In this document: in pieces, positions 8,172 through 17,806 of the stretch
Position numbering within the stretch: the stretch's first letter is position 1
Layout: each line of letters begins with the position of its first letter
Assembly: GCA_045640985.1 (NCBI GenBank)
Contig: JAZUFZ010000019.1
Span: 1 to 64,000, forward strand
Direction: 5' to 3'
From: Colimorpha sp045640985
Lineage (GTDB): Bacteria > Bacteroidota > Bacteroidia > Bacteroidales > P3
Length of the DNA stretch: 64,000 nt
Program-made: the position numbers and the translations under genes
Notes under the pieces: generated by a model
The model's database searches: none
Seen by the model: the letters and a program-made list of their open reading frames with translations, nothing else
What the model was told of the DNA's origin: nothing

Positions 8172-10064
8172 TTATCGCCAGACGTCGATGTTGTTGAGAG
8201 ATACTTCCTGCCATAGCGTGGCTATGCGGCGGAGGGCGGCAAAGGATGCCATGCCGCGACGTATTTCGGAGGAGAGGCTTTCGTGGTTCTGGAGTTCCTG
8301 AGCAAGGTCGAATACCCGCTGGTTCGCCATCATAATCCATTTGATGCGTCCACGGGTAAGGGCTACGTTCAGGCGGTTGGCGCTGTAAAAAAATTCCAGC
8401 CGTTCCATCTCTTCAGTAGAGATTTTTTCCGTTATTTTGGTGGTATCTTCTATGGGATTAGGGTTGGCGAGAGTATATAATATATAGTCCCGCTCCTGTC
8501 CCTGGAGCCGTTCTACGGTATCAACGAACAACTGGTCCATGAGATTTTCGTTGACGATTCCCTGTTCCCATAAGGTTCGCTTGATTTCCCGCACCTGGGC
8601 CCGATAGGGGGTCAGAATGCCGATATGGTTGAGAGGAATGCCGTTGTTGAGGAGTTCACTTACCCATTCACTGATGATATATGCCTCGTAAGGGGAATGC
8701 CCCATGCCGTCAAATTCGTCGTGGAGCATAAGTATGCCTGCAGCGGGGGCTTTGAGGGGGCCCTGGTGGTGGGTGTGGTAGTGAAAATCGGTATAAGGCT
8801 TTATTTGTGGAACTTTGGAATGGAGCTTATTGCCGTAGAAGAGCTGGTTGGGAATTGACAGCAATTCTTCGCAGAGGCGGTAGGAACAAGAGAGAAGGGT
8901 TACTCGTGAAGGATAGAGTAAGGCAAGATGCTGGAAGATGCTTTTTTCAAGTATCCAATTGCCCGTGTTAGCTGGCTGTATGGGACACAGCTGTTCAGGA
9001 TCGCCTACCCAGATAATTCTGCGGCATCGCATCATCAGCACAATGGCCATGGGAATGCTCAACTGAGCGGCTTCATCTACGATGGCATAATCGAATTCCC
9101 AGCCGGCCATACGGGTGGTGGCGGGCTCGCAGAGGGTATAAGGGGTCGCTCCTATGGCGATTCCTTGCTGGTTTAGAATGCGATCGGAGTTGTATTGGTC
9201 TTTGGAGAGGCGCTTGCGCCGGCTGATTTTGTGCTCATCTGCCAGTTCATCTGCCTGGTAGTGTTCGCCGACCTTGACCACTTTGCCGCAGTCGTTCACC
9301 TCTTCAGCGATAGTATTTAGACAATGGTTTATGGCAGTATGAGTAGGTCCGCTCACCATCACCTTATAGCCTTTCTCTATGAGCAGCGCACCGATACGGC
9401 CTATTGTATAGGTTTTGCCTGTGCCCGGAGGTCCTTGTATGAGACAGAAGTCCCGGCATCCTAGAGCCTGACTTACGGCCGTGTTCTGGGAATCGTTCAG
9501 ATCTGGGAAAGGAGGAACTTCATTATCAGAAGAGGCTATTGATGCCTTGCCGAGCAGAATATCTTCCACTCTTGTGGTGGTGGATTGCATCTCAAGAAGT
9601 TCCATCCAATGGGCAGTAGCCATCAGCATTTTGTAGGTGATGTCGGTCTCGATATAATCTACGTTCCAATTGAAGGTAGGATAGTCCTGTATTTCAATCA
9701 GGCAGTTCTCAACTTCCCACGGATTAGGTTGCAGAATGAAGTCCATCCCCGAATCCTGCACAACTTCCATACGGAACGAATGGTCGCCGTGAGAGAGCTG
9801 TACCGAAGAACCCACACGGAACTTGGAAAGGTTGTTTCCACAGTGTACATTTACCTTCTGGATATGTCCCATACCTTCGGGTGGAGTGCTGCATCGGTAG
9901 TTTGGAGGGGTTGGGTAGAAGTAGATAGATACCCTGGCGTTTCGTATGGCGTACCCCCGGGTTACCCGGTCGCCTACCGGAAGATGCGCAATGGTTTCCA
10001 TCTCGTTCTGCTGGTGGCGGTTCTGGATTTCAAGGGCTTCTATGTATAGGTCTAAAAGGTTCAA
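8172..10064 (-). CDS. SF1B (UPF1/DNA2-like) helicase
   Basis: 630 residues. N-terminal ~170 residues form a beta-rich domain like the 1B/stalk region of IGHMBP2-type enzymes (LPVGDRVTRG...). Then come Walker A GPPGTGKT, Walker B VDEAAQ, motif III WVGDPEQLCP, motif IV region ILTPYRAQ, motif V VDTVERLQGQERD and motif VI NVALTRGR. It is therefore a 5'-3' type DNA or RNA helicase. It lies 57 bp downstream of the large UvrD fusion on the same strand with no terminator between, so the two are probably co-transcribed and may act in one DNA-repair or defence process (inference). Confidence 0.87.
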   Translation of the reverse strand: MNLLDLYIEALEIQNRHQQNEMETIAHLPVGDRVTRGYAIRNARVSIYFYPTPPNYRCSTPPEGMGHIQKVNVHCGNNLSKFRVGSSVQLSHGDHSFRMEVVQDSGMDFILQPNPWEVENCLIEIQDYPTFNWNVDYIETDITYKMLMATAHWMELLEMQSTTTRVEDILLGKASIASSDNEVPPFPDLNDSQNTAVSQALGCRDFCLIQGPPGTGKTYTIGRIGALLIEKGYKVMVSGPTHTAINHCLNTIAEEVNDCGKVVKVGEHYQADELADEHKISRRKRLSKDQYNSDRILNQQGIAIGATPYTLCEPATTRMAGWEFDYAIVDEAAQLSIPMAIVLMMRCRRIIWVGDPEQLCPIQPANTGNWILEKSIFQHLALLYPSRVTLLSCSYRLCEELLSIPNQLFYGNKLHSKVPQIKPYTDFHYHTHHQGPLKAPAAGILMLHDEFDGMGHSPYEAYIISEWVSELLNNGIPLNHIGILTPYRAQVREIKRTLWEQGIVNENLMDQLFVDTVERLQGQERDYILYTLANPNPIEDTTKITEKISTEEMERLEFFYSANRLNVALTRGRIKWIMMANQRVFDLAQELQNHESLSSEIRRGMASFAALRRIATLWQEVSLNNIDVWR

Positions 10065-10121
10065 GATTATTTGCTGATTTAATTTTATAATGTCCTCCTT
10101 TTCGGAATTCAGATATCTGGG

Positions 10122-13100
10122 TTAATTTACCTGTAGGCTTTCCAGGAGTGCCTCAACTTCACGTTTGCGGTAATTCTCCAGTCGAATAGTATAGTAGCGG
10201 TCGTATGTGGGATGCAGCACGCATAACATCATCTCTTCCACATGGATTCCGTATTGCTTTTCAAGGATATATTTGTAGGAACTCTGTTGAAGTTCGTAGT
10301 GGTAGTAGCTGGAGTCATCAAGGTGTCCCATAATGGAGAGCCCCCTTCCGATGCCGTATTTCTTGATCTTACCGTCACCGATGATGAGTTGCCTGCTGCG
10401 TTTCCAGTCCACCATGATATAGGCCCCGTCGCGTTTGCGACGGAAAAGGGAATCCACTGTGCCCGCCACTCCGTAGTCTGGTAAGCTGATCATTCGTTCT
10501 GCATCCACGAAGTCGAGATAAGGAAGCAGAATATCCTTATGAAACTGCAGGAAATAGTCCCATTCAGGCGCGTTGTAAGGTTCTGAGGGTTCTCCTTTCA
10601 AGAAATGCTCGATAGCAGCATGGAGTTCTGTACCACGACCCGAAGCGTCCTGTTGGATATGTTCCAGTTCCGCGCGTATTTCATCCTCGGGGCGGTGTTC
10701 TTTGCGGACCTTCTGTGCGATAAGAGTTTCGGTGTCAAAAGGGAAAAACCTGCCAATCAAGGTTGTTACGGAAATATAATCCGCTCCACCGTTAGGATTG
10801 TGCTGGGGAGCGTAGATATGGGAGGCCTCGTCAAACGTAAGTTCTCCGATAGGTTGGTTTACGAGAATTCTACTACTGAAATCGTAAGGCTCAAAGGATT
10901 CAATTCCAAGATATTGTTCACGGTAGTGTTCCTGTTCCCAATGCAAGGCCTGCGAGAAGTTCCAGCGCGGTTCAGCGGCAAGTAGGTTGAACCGCTGGCT
11001 CTGTTCGTTGGAGGCACTTGTGATGATGTCTTGCAGGTATTGCAGACATTCTTCCGGCTGGTAGCGAATCTGACGTTCGCTGAATCGCACCACCATCCAG
11101 CCCATAGCCGCCATACTGCGGTCTCGCCGGAGGTCCCGGATATCTTCTATCGTATGGGTCGGGAACCGGTAAATGCCGTCGTAGGGAGCATCTATCTCTA
11201 TGTCAATTAAAAGATTTCTTGTAAGGTCGAATGCTATTATTTCAGGCTCGATGGCTTTGCGGCTGCAAGGCACGGCAATATGGCATTCGTTGCTCACGTG
11301 TACTCCAGCCAGATGGGATTTCAGGTAGTTGTAGAATCCTACCCCGAGCCATTGGTGTACCCGTGAGCGTCCTCGCCGGGGATAGGTGACAGCGCATCCG
11401 AACTGTGGCATTACAGCCAGTGGATAGCCATCGGATTTCTCATAGTATTTGTCAATAATCCAAATCGCCTTTTGCCCCTCATCGGAGGTTTTGCTGGGCT
11501 GAGATTCAATAATCTCCACTTTTCCTAAGCTTCCGGGAGCCCCCGCTTGCTGCCAGTCCACGGTAAAGTCGCGTCCCTTTTTGATGAAGGTTTTTGTCAG
11601 GTCCGCCATCTGGCGTTGTGCCCGTTGGTGTCCTGGTTGAGCGGAGATTACCTGCCGGAAATAAGGTATGGCTTCTTGAATGTGTCCCAGTTTGCGGAGT
11701 CTGGCGCCCTGGCGGTAAAGTGCCTCCGGGCTTTCCTGGAGCGGATTTCCGGACAGGAAATAGTCCTGTATGCTTGTTAAAAAGGGAGACATATTTTGCG
11801 GGCATACGATGGATAGCCGTTTCCTGGCACGCGAGAGTGCTACATAGAGTTTCCTCGCGTCTTCCTGTTTCTGTCTGGTTCCATAGTTCCTAGGGGTCGG
11901 ATAATACTCGTTGCTGGCTCCAAACACCACCACCGAGTCAAATTCCAAACCTTTTGCCTTGTGGACGGTAGAGATAAAGAATCGTTCTCCCACCACCGAA
12001 CTGCCGCACAAGTCTGATTCTTTCAATGTCATCAGGTCTCCCATGTATCGTTCCAACTGGCTTTTTAGGGTCGGGTATCCTGCAGGTTGAATCAGTTCCT
12101 GGGAGAGATAATCTTTCACATAATGGAATTTCCTGATGGGGTTGAGCCCCATATTTGTTGTCATAAATTCATAGCATCGCTGGAGTTCGGTCACGAGAAC
12201 AGGTTCTTCCGATTCTGGAACAGACTCTTCATAGAGCCGGGACTGGGTCGCTGAATACAAAGGACCGTAATGTTCCCGAATCCTGGATGCGATGGATTTT
12301 ATGCGGGGAGTCTGGCACAGCTGTTTCTGTCGTTCCAGCCAGACATTGCTGTGGTCGTGACAGTATTTCAGCAGTTCCCATGTGGCGAGGATATCATCGT
12401 CAGCCCTGTGGCTGTTTTCTCCTTCTAAGTTGAGTTGAACTAAAAGCCGTTCCAGATTGTAGTGTCTCAGCCGCGGTTCAATCAGCCGGATATATTTTAG
12501 AGTATCGTAGCGTTCGGGATGCAGGTGCTCCAGTTCCACCTCCGGCAAGTCGCGACGGAGATTGTATTTCAGAATATGATAGTCATATTCCACATTGTGC
12601 CCCACCAGAAGGCATCCCTTACAATAGTCCAGAAATTTCTTCAATCCCGCCGCACGGGTCTCGTGGGGATGAACTGCGTATGCCTCCACCATCGGGTTCA
12701 CCCGGTCACCTTTCAGCACTGGTGGTATTTCCTTCGTGATTTCAAGAAAGATGTTGAACTCGCTCCCCGGAACCCGCTCCCCTTTCCGCACTTTGATGGC
12801 AGCAATCTGGATGATTTCATCCTCTCTCACGTCCAAACCAGTAGTTTCGGTATCGAAAATCACCAGATCTTCCTCCTCATAAACCCGGGCAAATTCCGCC
12901 AGATAACTGCTTTCTTCGTAATGTATGAAATCGGTGGGAAGCATTCCGCATCTTCGCATTTCCCTCATGAAGTCGCGTGCTTCCGTGTATTGCGGCACGA
13001 TTCCGGTATGGAAGAGCAGTTTTGCCCACGAAGTGAATCCACCTTCGCCCTGTGCGATGTTCAGATGGGCGAACAGTGCCTGCACTACCGGTGAGGCAAA

Positions 13101-14330
13101 CAGGTCAGAACCTGAAATCTTGAAATGTGGAATTTTCAGCGCCTCAAGTTGTTCACTGAGACAGTCGGCGTGGCGGTTATAGGGCACCAGCAGTGCCACC
13201 CGACCATCATCTTCCCGTGCCAGCCGCAACGCCTCCTGTACCGTGGCAGTATATGATTGTCCGATGTCAGGAACCGTGATAAGGTTCAGCATTCCTTCGC
13301 CTCCCGGTTCCTCGTGGAAAGCTTGCGGAAGCATCTGAGGGCTGATATTGAGTTCCCACACAGCGTAGGCGTTCATCACGTCAAGCAGATATTTGGGAGA
13401 ACGGTAGTTGCGTTCCAGCCGGTGAATATTGCCGTAGCACCGGCGTTTCAGCACCTCCAGGGTTTCCATCTTTGCCCCGATGAACGAAAATATTGCCTGC
13501 TGCTCGTCTCCGAGATACACCACCGTAGCATCCTCTGCCGTCAGGCAGTCGATGATAGCCAGTTGGGTAGGGTTCATGTCCTGCACCTCATCCACCTGAA
13601 TCCATCTGTAGCGCCTGTGATCTCCGTCTGCCGACAGCACTTGCAGGCATACTACCAGCAGGTCATCAAAGTCCAGCATATCGTATTCCTGCTTATACAC
13701 CTCGTAGGCGCGCGCCATGCGCAGGTAACGGAGGTTCTCACCATATATCGGGTCTTCTGCCCGCAGGTAGAGTTCCTCTATATTTTCGTATATCTCACCG
13801 ATATCCCTGCCTGAAGCCTTGCGGAGCAGGTCCAGCACGGGCAGGTATTGTTTTCTCATTTCTTCGTGCAGTCCCGTTTCTGCGCTTACTCCGTCCGCCC
13901 ATTGGCGCATACAGTGCTGGAGCTGTGCCACCCGCGGAACATTTACCTGAAGTTCATTCGCGGAAGGAAATTTTTCTTTCCAGAGTCCTCTCACTATGCT
14001 CTCCACATCCCCTTCGTCTATTACCGCCGAATGCCTTGGAAGCATACTATTCTCGAACAGATATTGTGCGCAGAGCCTATGCACGTTCCCTACGAAGAGG
14101 TCTCCTGGAACCGGCTCACCGGACAGACTGCATACACGTTCCTGCATACCTCTCGCGGCACGGTTGGTGAACGTAAGGCAAATCATATCTCCGTATGCCA
14201 CTCCCTGACTGTGTGCCCAGGCGATGCGGCGCGCCAGAATATCCGTCTTGCCGCATCCCGGTGGTGCAAGTACCAGATGATGCCCTCCAGAAGCCTCTAT
14301 GGCCTTTTGTTGTGATATATCCTGATACAT
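10122..14330 (-). CDS. UvrD-type helicase fused to DnaQ, TPR and two nuclease domains
   Basis: 1402 residues, about twice a normal UvrD/Rep. Order: SF1A core with Walker A APPGCGKT (22-29), Walker B VDEVQD (246-251), GDEQQAIFSF (274-283), NYRSP (308-312). A DEDDh exonuclease is inserted at ~488-660 (D493-x-E495 in DTETTGLD, HNVEYDYH, H641...D646). The helicase resumes with TVHKAKGLEFD (788-798) and LYVALSRARKRL (828-839). A TPR-like stretch follows at 868-905, then a DUF559/Vsr-like domain (~1025-1105: LLIDIEIDAP, GWMVVRFSE), and a RecB-like nuclease (~1180-1402: GRGTELHAAIEHFL, GTVD, VDWKRS). It probably unwinds and degrades DNA; the partner may be the SF1B helicase downstream. Family assignment of the DUF559-like part is less sure. 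Confidence 0.88.
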   Translation of the reverse strand: MYQDISQQKAIEASGGHHLVLAPPGCGKTDILARRIAWAHSQGVAYGDMICLTFTNRAARGMQERVCSLSGEPVPGDLFVGNVHRLCAQYLFENSMLPRHSAVIDEGDVESIVRGLWKEKFPSANELQVNVPRVAQLQHCMRQWADGVSAETGLHEEMRKQYLPVLDLLRKASGRDIGEIYENIEELYLRAEDPIYGENLRYLRMARAYEVYKQEYDMLDFDDLLVVCLQVLSADGDHRRYRWIQVDEVQDMNPTQLAIIDCLTAEDATVVYLGDEQQAIFSFIGAKMETLEVLKRRCYGNIHRLERNYRSPKYLLDVMNAYAVWELNISPQMLPQAFHEEPGGEGMLNLITVPDIGQSYTATVQEALRLAREDDGRVALLVPYNRHADCLSEQLEALKIPHFKISGSDLFASPVVQALFAHLNIAQGEGGFTSWAKLLFHTGIVPQYTEARDFMREMRRCGMLPTDFIHYEESSYLAEFARVYEEEDLVIFDTETTGLDVREDEIIQIAAIKVRKGERVPGSEFNIFLEITKEIPPVLKGDRVNPMVEAYAVHPHETRAAGLKKFLDYCKGCLLVGHNVEYDYHILKYNLRRDLPEVELEHLHPERYDTLKYIRLIEPRLRHYNLERLLVQLNLEGENSHRADDDILATWELLKYCHDHSNVWLERQKQLCQTPRIKSIASRIREHYGPLYSATQSRLYEESVPESEEPVLVTELQRCYEFMTTNMGLNPIRKFHYVKDYLSQELIQPAGYPTLKSQLERYMGDLMTLKESDLCGSSVVGERFFISTVHKAKGLEFDSVVVFGASNEYYPTPRNYGTRQKQEDARKLYVALSRARKRLSIVCPQNMSPFLTSIQDYFLSGNPLQESPEALYRQGARLRKLGHIQEAIPYFRQVISAQPGHQRAQRQMADLTKTFIKKGRDFTVDWQQAGAPGSLGKVEIIESQPSKTSDEGQKAIWIIDKYYEKSDGYPLAVMPQFGCAVTYPRRGRSRVHQWLGVGFYNYLKSHLAGVHVSNECHIAVPCSRKAIEPEIIAFDLTRNLLIDIEIDAPYDGIYRFPTHTIEDIRDLRRDRSMAAMGWMVVRFSERQIRYQPEECLQYLQDIITSASNEQSQRFNLLAAEPRWNFSQALHWEQEHYREQYLGIESFEPYDFSSRILVNQPIGELTFDEASHIYAPQHNPNGGADYISVTTLIGRFFPFDTETLIAQKVRKEHRPEDEIRAELEHIQQDASGRGTELHAAIEHFLKGEPSEPYNAPEWDYFLQFHKDILLPYLDFVDAERMISLPDYGVAGTVDSLFRRKRDGAYIMVDWKRSRQLIIGDGKIKKYGIGRGLSIMGHLDDSSYYHYELQQSSYKYILEKQYGIHVEEMMLCVLHPTYDRYYTIRLENYRKREVEALLESLQVN

Positions 14331-14380
14331 AGTCAGATGAAATTAAATATAGAGCCGATAAAAGAGATTTTTTTCTACTG

Positions 14381-14411
14381 CAAAGATACGACAAAAAATT
14401 AATAACGAAAA
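14381..14411 (-). promoter_or_regulatory. promoter of the helicase operon
   Basis: TATCTTTG (14381-14388, minus strand) with a TTTT instead of TTTG at the -33 position (14408-14411), spacer 19. Confidence 0.5.
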
Positions 14412-14418
14412 TAAAAAA

Positions 14419-15327
14419 TCAATTCCCGTTTACGTCGCAGGCGATTCCCTTGGAGATATTGGCGATTTTAGGCCGTTGAACACAGTTGAGTGTAGATGCT
14501 CCGCTGAGTTCAGCCGTAAGCCATTCCACACAGTTGATATCCATATTCGATGCCCCTGAAAGTTCCACATCTCCTATCTGGGTAAGCAGGTTCGTTCCCA
14601 TCAGAGCAGCGGCTCCGCTAAGGTCGGCTTCCAGCCGTCTGGCTTTGCCCGAGATTGAGAGGGTAGAACTGCCCGATAGGTCGGCCTCGATGTTCTGAAC
14701 TGTGATCGGAGATATGATGCCGTGAACCGCTCCGCTGAAATCGAGGTCGAGAGACCTGATTTCCCCGTCAAACAGGAAATGAGAAGCTCCGTTTGCCTCT
14801 ATCTCTACTATGGCGGATGGATTTTCTATTTTGCAGGCAAGGAGGGATGACCCGCTGAGGTCTGCCTCGAAAGTCCTGCTTGTGAGTGGCGTATGAATAT
14901 GAAGGTCTGCACTTCCTTCAAGTTCTACCGATTCCAGTTCCTGAAAAGGAATAAGGACTTGGGTGCGTTCGTGTTTGTTGATCTTTGATTTCGGCTTGTA
15001 GGTAACAAAGAGTCTGTTGCCTTTCTGGTGGATGTCGATATAAGGCATCACATCCGCCTCGCATTTTACGATAACGTTGTCGGTTTGGGCATCCATAATG
15101 ATCTGCATATCGTAGTTTGCGAAAAGTTCCGTATAGTTGCCTTTGATGTGGATAGTGCTGTCTGCCATAGGACCGGCCTCTCCCTTCTTGATATTGACAG
15201 TGGTTCCTCCAGAAGAGATTTTCTTCGTGTAGTTGTCGTCATCAGGGGTGATGTTGATTCTGATGCAGCAGGAGATCAGCATCGTAAAAATAATAGCCGT
15301 AGTAAATCCGAATATTTTCATTTTCAT
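14419..15327 (-). CDS. GIN-domain (DUF2807) lipoprotein
   Basis: 302 residues with signal peptide and lipobox (MLISCC). The body is a right-handed beta-helix-like array in which ADLSGSS/ELSGAS/ANGASH steps recur every ~20 residues, the hallmark of the putative auto-transporter adhesin head GIN family (DUF2807). Predicted to be membrane anchored outside the cytoplasm. It is the last gene of the ABC/GntR operon (26 bp after the M28 gene). In Bacteroidota such proteins often accompany GntR-ABC cassettes; their molecular role is unknown. Confidence 0.85.
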   Translation of the reverse strand: MKMKIFGFTTAIIFTMLISCCIRINITPDDDNYTKKISSGGTTVNIKKGEAGPMADSTIHIKGNYTELFANYDMQIIMDAQTDNVIVKCEADVMPYIDIHQKGNRLFVTYKPKSKINKHERTQVLIPFQELESVELEGSADLHIHTPLTSRTFEADLSGSSLLACKIENPSAIVEIEANGASHFLFDGEIRSLDLDFSGAVHGIISPITVQNIEADLSGSSTLSISGKARRLEADLSGAAALMGTNLLTQIGDVELSGASNMDINCVEWLTAELSGASTLNCVQRPKIANISKGIACDVNGN

Positions 15328-15353
15328 GGTAATGTTATTTTTATTATTTAGGA

Positions 15354-16835
15354 CTAAAAGGTAAAACCTAAAGTAATTTCTGTGGTGACTTTTTTCTGCG
15401 GTAAGGCCGAGGTAGGGAGCGGGTAACTACGGAATGGGGCGCTTCCGCCTACGCTGAAAGTAACACGGCTGACGTTGAAACCCAATTCCCATGCCAGCCC
15501 TACCTGATTCTCGTTCAGACCCGACATTCGGTCGGTCCCTTCACAGCTGGCGGAGATCAGACGGCTGTAGCATCCGCCGAGTCTCAGCCAGAGCCCTGTT
15601 GTGGGGGTTCCGGCATGCCATTCTGCCATAAATGGAACCGAGAGGCATTGCTCTTTTCCCTCTTTGAAACTGGCGAACGGGTTGGCCTCATCTGCCAGAT
15701 AAAGTCTGTCGAAATGATAACGGACACCGGTAACCAGAGCCCAGTTGCGCGAGAAATTCCATTTCAGATTCAGCCCACCAATAAATCCGCCACGCTGACG
15801 GCTGTAGAGTTTCGCATCGGGATAGGAAAGATGACAGTTTGATCTGCCGATGAGCAGTTCCGGTTGCAGGGCAGGAAATTCGTTGCGGTGCTTATAGGCC
15901 ACGTGGCCGGATGCTTCAACATAATGTTCCCCGTCTGCCAGATTTTCTACGAGGTTCGTGAGATATCGGGTTACCAGCTCCATCCCTTCATAGTCGATAA
16001 GGTCGGCATCGTCCTGGGGTTTGTGATATGGGGATTTCAAGCCGGTGGTTACAGCGAGGGTAGGCACCTGAAGTCTGGCGAAAGGCTCAGTATCGGTTGC
16101 GGTTACAGGAGAACCTTCAAATCCTACGGTCTTGATATGGATAGTGGTGTCCTCCATTCGGGCAAGGTCGTGCATTATCCTGCGCCCTTTTTCAAGGGTT
16201 TTCACGCCTGCCAGTCGCAGGAATCCGCTTTGGGAATACCAACCCACCATGTCGATGCTCATCATGAGACGGATATTGGGAATGAGGTTCATCTTGTTGA
16301 GTTTGCGGCTCAAGGCGGTGGAGCCATGAAGTCCAATCTCTTCGGCATCGAAAGCACAGAAGATGACGCTATATTTGAGCGGCTTCTGGGCCAGCATCCG
16401 TGCCATCTCAATCACGGTGGCACTACCCGAGGCGTTATCATCCGCTCCGTTGTATATCTCATTGTTTTTGACTCCGAGGTGGTCATAATGGGCACCTACG
16501 AGGATATACTGGTTCTTGAGTTCGGGGTCGGTCCCTTCAATCCAGCCCACCACATCGCGATAGGTGGTCGCGGTATCATAACCGAGATGAAAGTCGTAGA
16601 ACCAATTGTCGAAGAAGGGTTTCAATCCTGCCTTTTCATATTCCCGGGCAATATAATGGGCCACCTTATTGGCGTCCATACTTCCTGCCTTGCGCCCGTT
16701 GAGTGAGTCCGCAGCCATATAGAATACATGCTTTCTCAGGTTCTGCTCGGTAGTCTGGGCATGGGTTCCCAAAGCGGTTGAAAGGAAGAGTCCCAGAAAA
16801 ATGACTGAATTTATTCGAAGAATCCGGCTTTTCAT
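15354..16835 (-). CDS. M28 zinc aminopeptidase with C-terminal beta-barrel-like domain
   Basis: 493 residues with a signal peptide ending near ALGTHAQ. Residues ~70-310 are an M28 peptidase: GAHYDHLG (His), NGADDNASG (bridging Asp), FDAEEIGLHGS (Glu-Glu), SIDMVGW (Asp) and SPYHKPQDDAD (His) supply the expected metal and catalytic residues. Residues ~345-493 look like an outer-membrane barrel domain: alternating strands, a hairpin GGLNLKWNFSRNW, and a terminal Phe (ITLGFTF). Such a tail is unusual for M28 and would anchor or position the peptidase at the outer membrane. Its start overlaps the preceding stop by 4 bp (ATGA), implying translational coupling. Confidence 0.85.
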   Translation of the reverse strand: MKSRILRINSVIFLGLFLSTALGTHAQTTEQNLRKHVFYMAADSLNGRKAGSMDANKVAHYIAREYEKAGLKPFFDNWFYDFHLGYDTATTYRDVVGWIEGTDPELKNQYILVGAHYDHLGVKNNEIYNGADDNASGSATVIEMARMLAQKPLKYSVIFCAFDAEEIGLHGSTALSRKLNKMNLIPNIRLMMSIDMVGWYSQSGFLRLAGVKTLEKGRRIMHDLARMEDTTIHIKTVGFEGSPVTATDTEPFARLQVPTLAVTTGLKSPYHKPQDDADLIDYEGMELVTRYLTNLVENLADGEHYVEASGHVAYKHRNEFPALQPELLIGRSNCHLSYPDAKLYSRQRGGFIGGLNLKWNFSRNWALVTGVRYHFDRLYLADEANPFASFKEGKEQCLSVPFMAEWHAGTPTTGLWLRLGGCYSRLISASCEGTDRMSGLNENQVGLAWELGFNVSRVTFSVGGSAPFRSYPLPTSALPQKKVTTEITLGFTF

Positions 16836-17803
16836 TTCTTTGTATTGTTGATTGCTTTTTTACCTTGGGATAAAACCTCTTTACCGGCGTCAAGAGCCGC
16901 CATACCGGCATCAAGGGCTTCCATACCAGCGTCAAGAGCCTCATCTGTTGCCTCGTCAATATCATATATTTTCGTACAGCCCTGTACACCTGTTTCCTCA
17001 TCAATATCATATATTGTCGTACAGCCCTGTACATCGTCGTCGTATTCTATGATGGACCCGCCGTAGGCGCTCCATGTCTCCACATGATTTTGTCCGTCTT
17101 GGGTTTCGCAGCGATAGTGGTGGAGTTCCCAAGGATAGCTGTAAGGCATATAGTTCTTAGGCATGGCATCATAGAACTCATGGGCTTTCATGTCCTGAAG
17201 GATTTCCTCGAATGCCTGTGAACTCAGCGAGTCTGGTTCTACACTTTCATTTTTAACAAAGGGAGTGAACCGGGTGTAGAGTCCGACGATTCCCGATGCG
17301 TCTTCCTTGCAAAACAGAAAGTATGTGCCATGGCTTGATCCGAGAGCGAATGAATTGAGTTTTATATCGTATGTCGTTGTGTCTGCATCGTCTCTGTAGC
17401 GGCAGCATTCGTCGTGATCCAATCCGTTGGAGTGATAGTTGAACAATCTGTGAGAACTTGCTTTTACCTTCAGCACCGTAGGAATGCAAGTGGGCACTTT
17501 CCGAAAAGAAACTGGGTGTTTCGGCATACGAAGCGAGATGATGAGCTCTTTGTCTTTGTTCACGCGGGGGTTGATGGCAGCAAGAATATTGCTGTCGCAG
17601 GTGATTTCCACGAAGGGGGTTCCTTCGGAGGGTGTATATTCAATTTCCATAGGAATATCAAAAATGATATTCTCAAAGTCACCGGGTTCAATTCTCTGGG
17701 TGATGACGTTGCCGTCGCCTTGAAGCGGTTCCAGCTTGTATCGGTTCAGGTTACAGCTGCATATCAGGCAGCACACAGCGGATATAAAAATGAATTTTTT
17801 CAT
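16832..17803 (-). CDS. GIN-like lipoprotein with tandem repeats
   Basis: 323 residues; lipobox LICSC. The first ~110 residues resemble the start of DUF2807 proteins (EPGDFENIIFDIPMEIEYT...). The middle is unrecognised. The C-terminus is made of fresh tandem repeats: VQGCT-x-IYDIDE twice, then EALDAG/AALDAG three times, ending in a Lys-rich tail. These repeats are also near-identical at the DNA level, so length may vary between strains. The gene lies 3 bp after the GntR gene and overlaps the M28 gene, so it is firmly in the operon. Confidence 0.75.
   Translation of the reverse strand: MKKFIFISAVCCLICSCNLNRYKLEPLQGDGNVITQRIEPGDFENIIFDIPMEIEYTPSEGTPFVEITCDSNILAAINPRVNKDKELIISLRMPKHPVSFRKVPTCIPTVLKVKASSHRLFNYHSNGLDHDECCRYRDDADTTTYDIKLNSFALGSSHGTYFLFCKEDASGIVGLYTRFTPFVKNESVEPDSLSSQAFEEILQDMKAHEFYDAMPKNYMPYSYPWELHHYRCETQDGQNHVETWSAYGGSIIEYDDDVQGCTTIYDIDEETGVQGCTKIYDIDEATDEALDAGMEALDAGMAALDAGKEVLSQGKKAINNTKK
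16870..17035 (-). repeat. in-frame tandem repeats in a lipoprotein gene
   Basis: Two arrays within the lipoprotein C-terminus: 18-bp-type units around 16885-16945 (GCGTCAAGAGCC variants) and two ~45-bp units around 16959-17033 (TCAATATCATATATT...CAGCCCTGTACA). Recent slippage is likely because even synonymous sites agree. Confidence 0.7.
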
Positions 17804-17806
17804 AAT

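Noticed and set aside
15864..16706. 280-codon plus-strand frame
   Set aside because: Antisense to the M28 peptidase gene.
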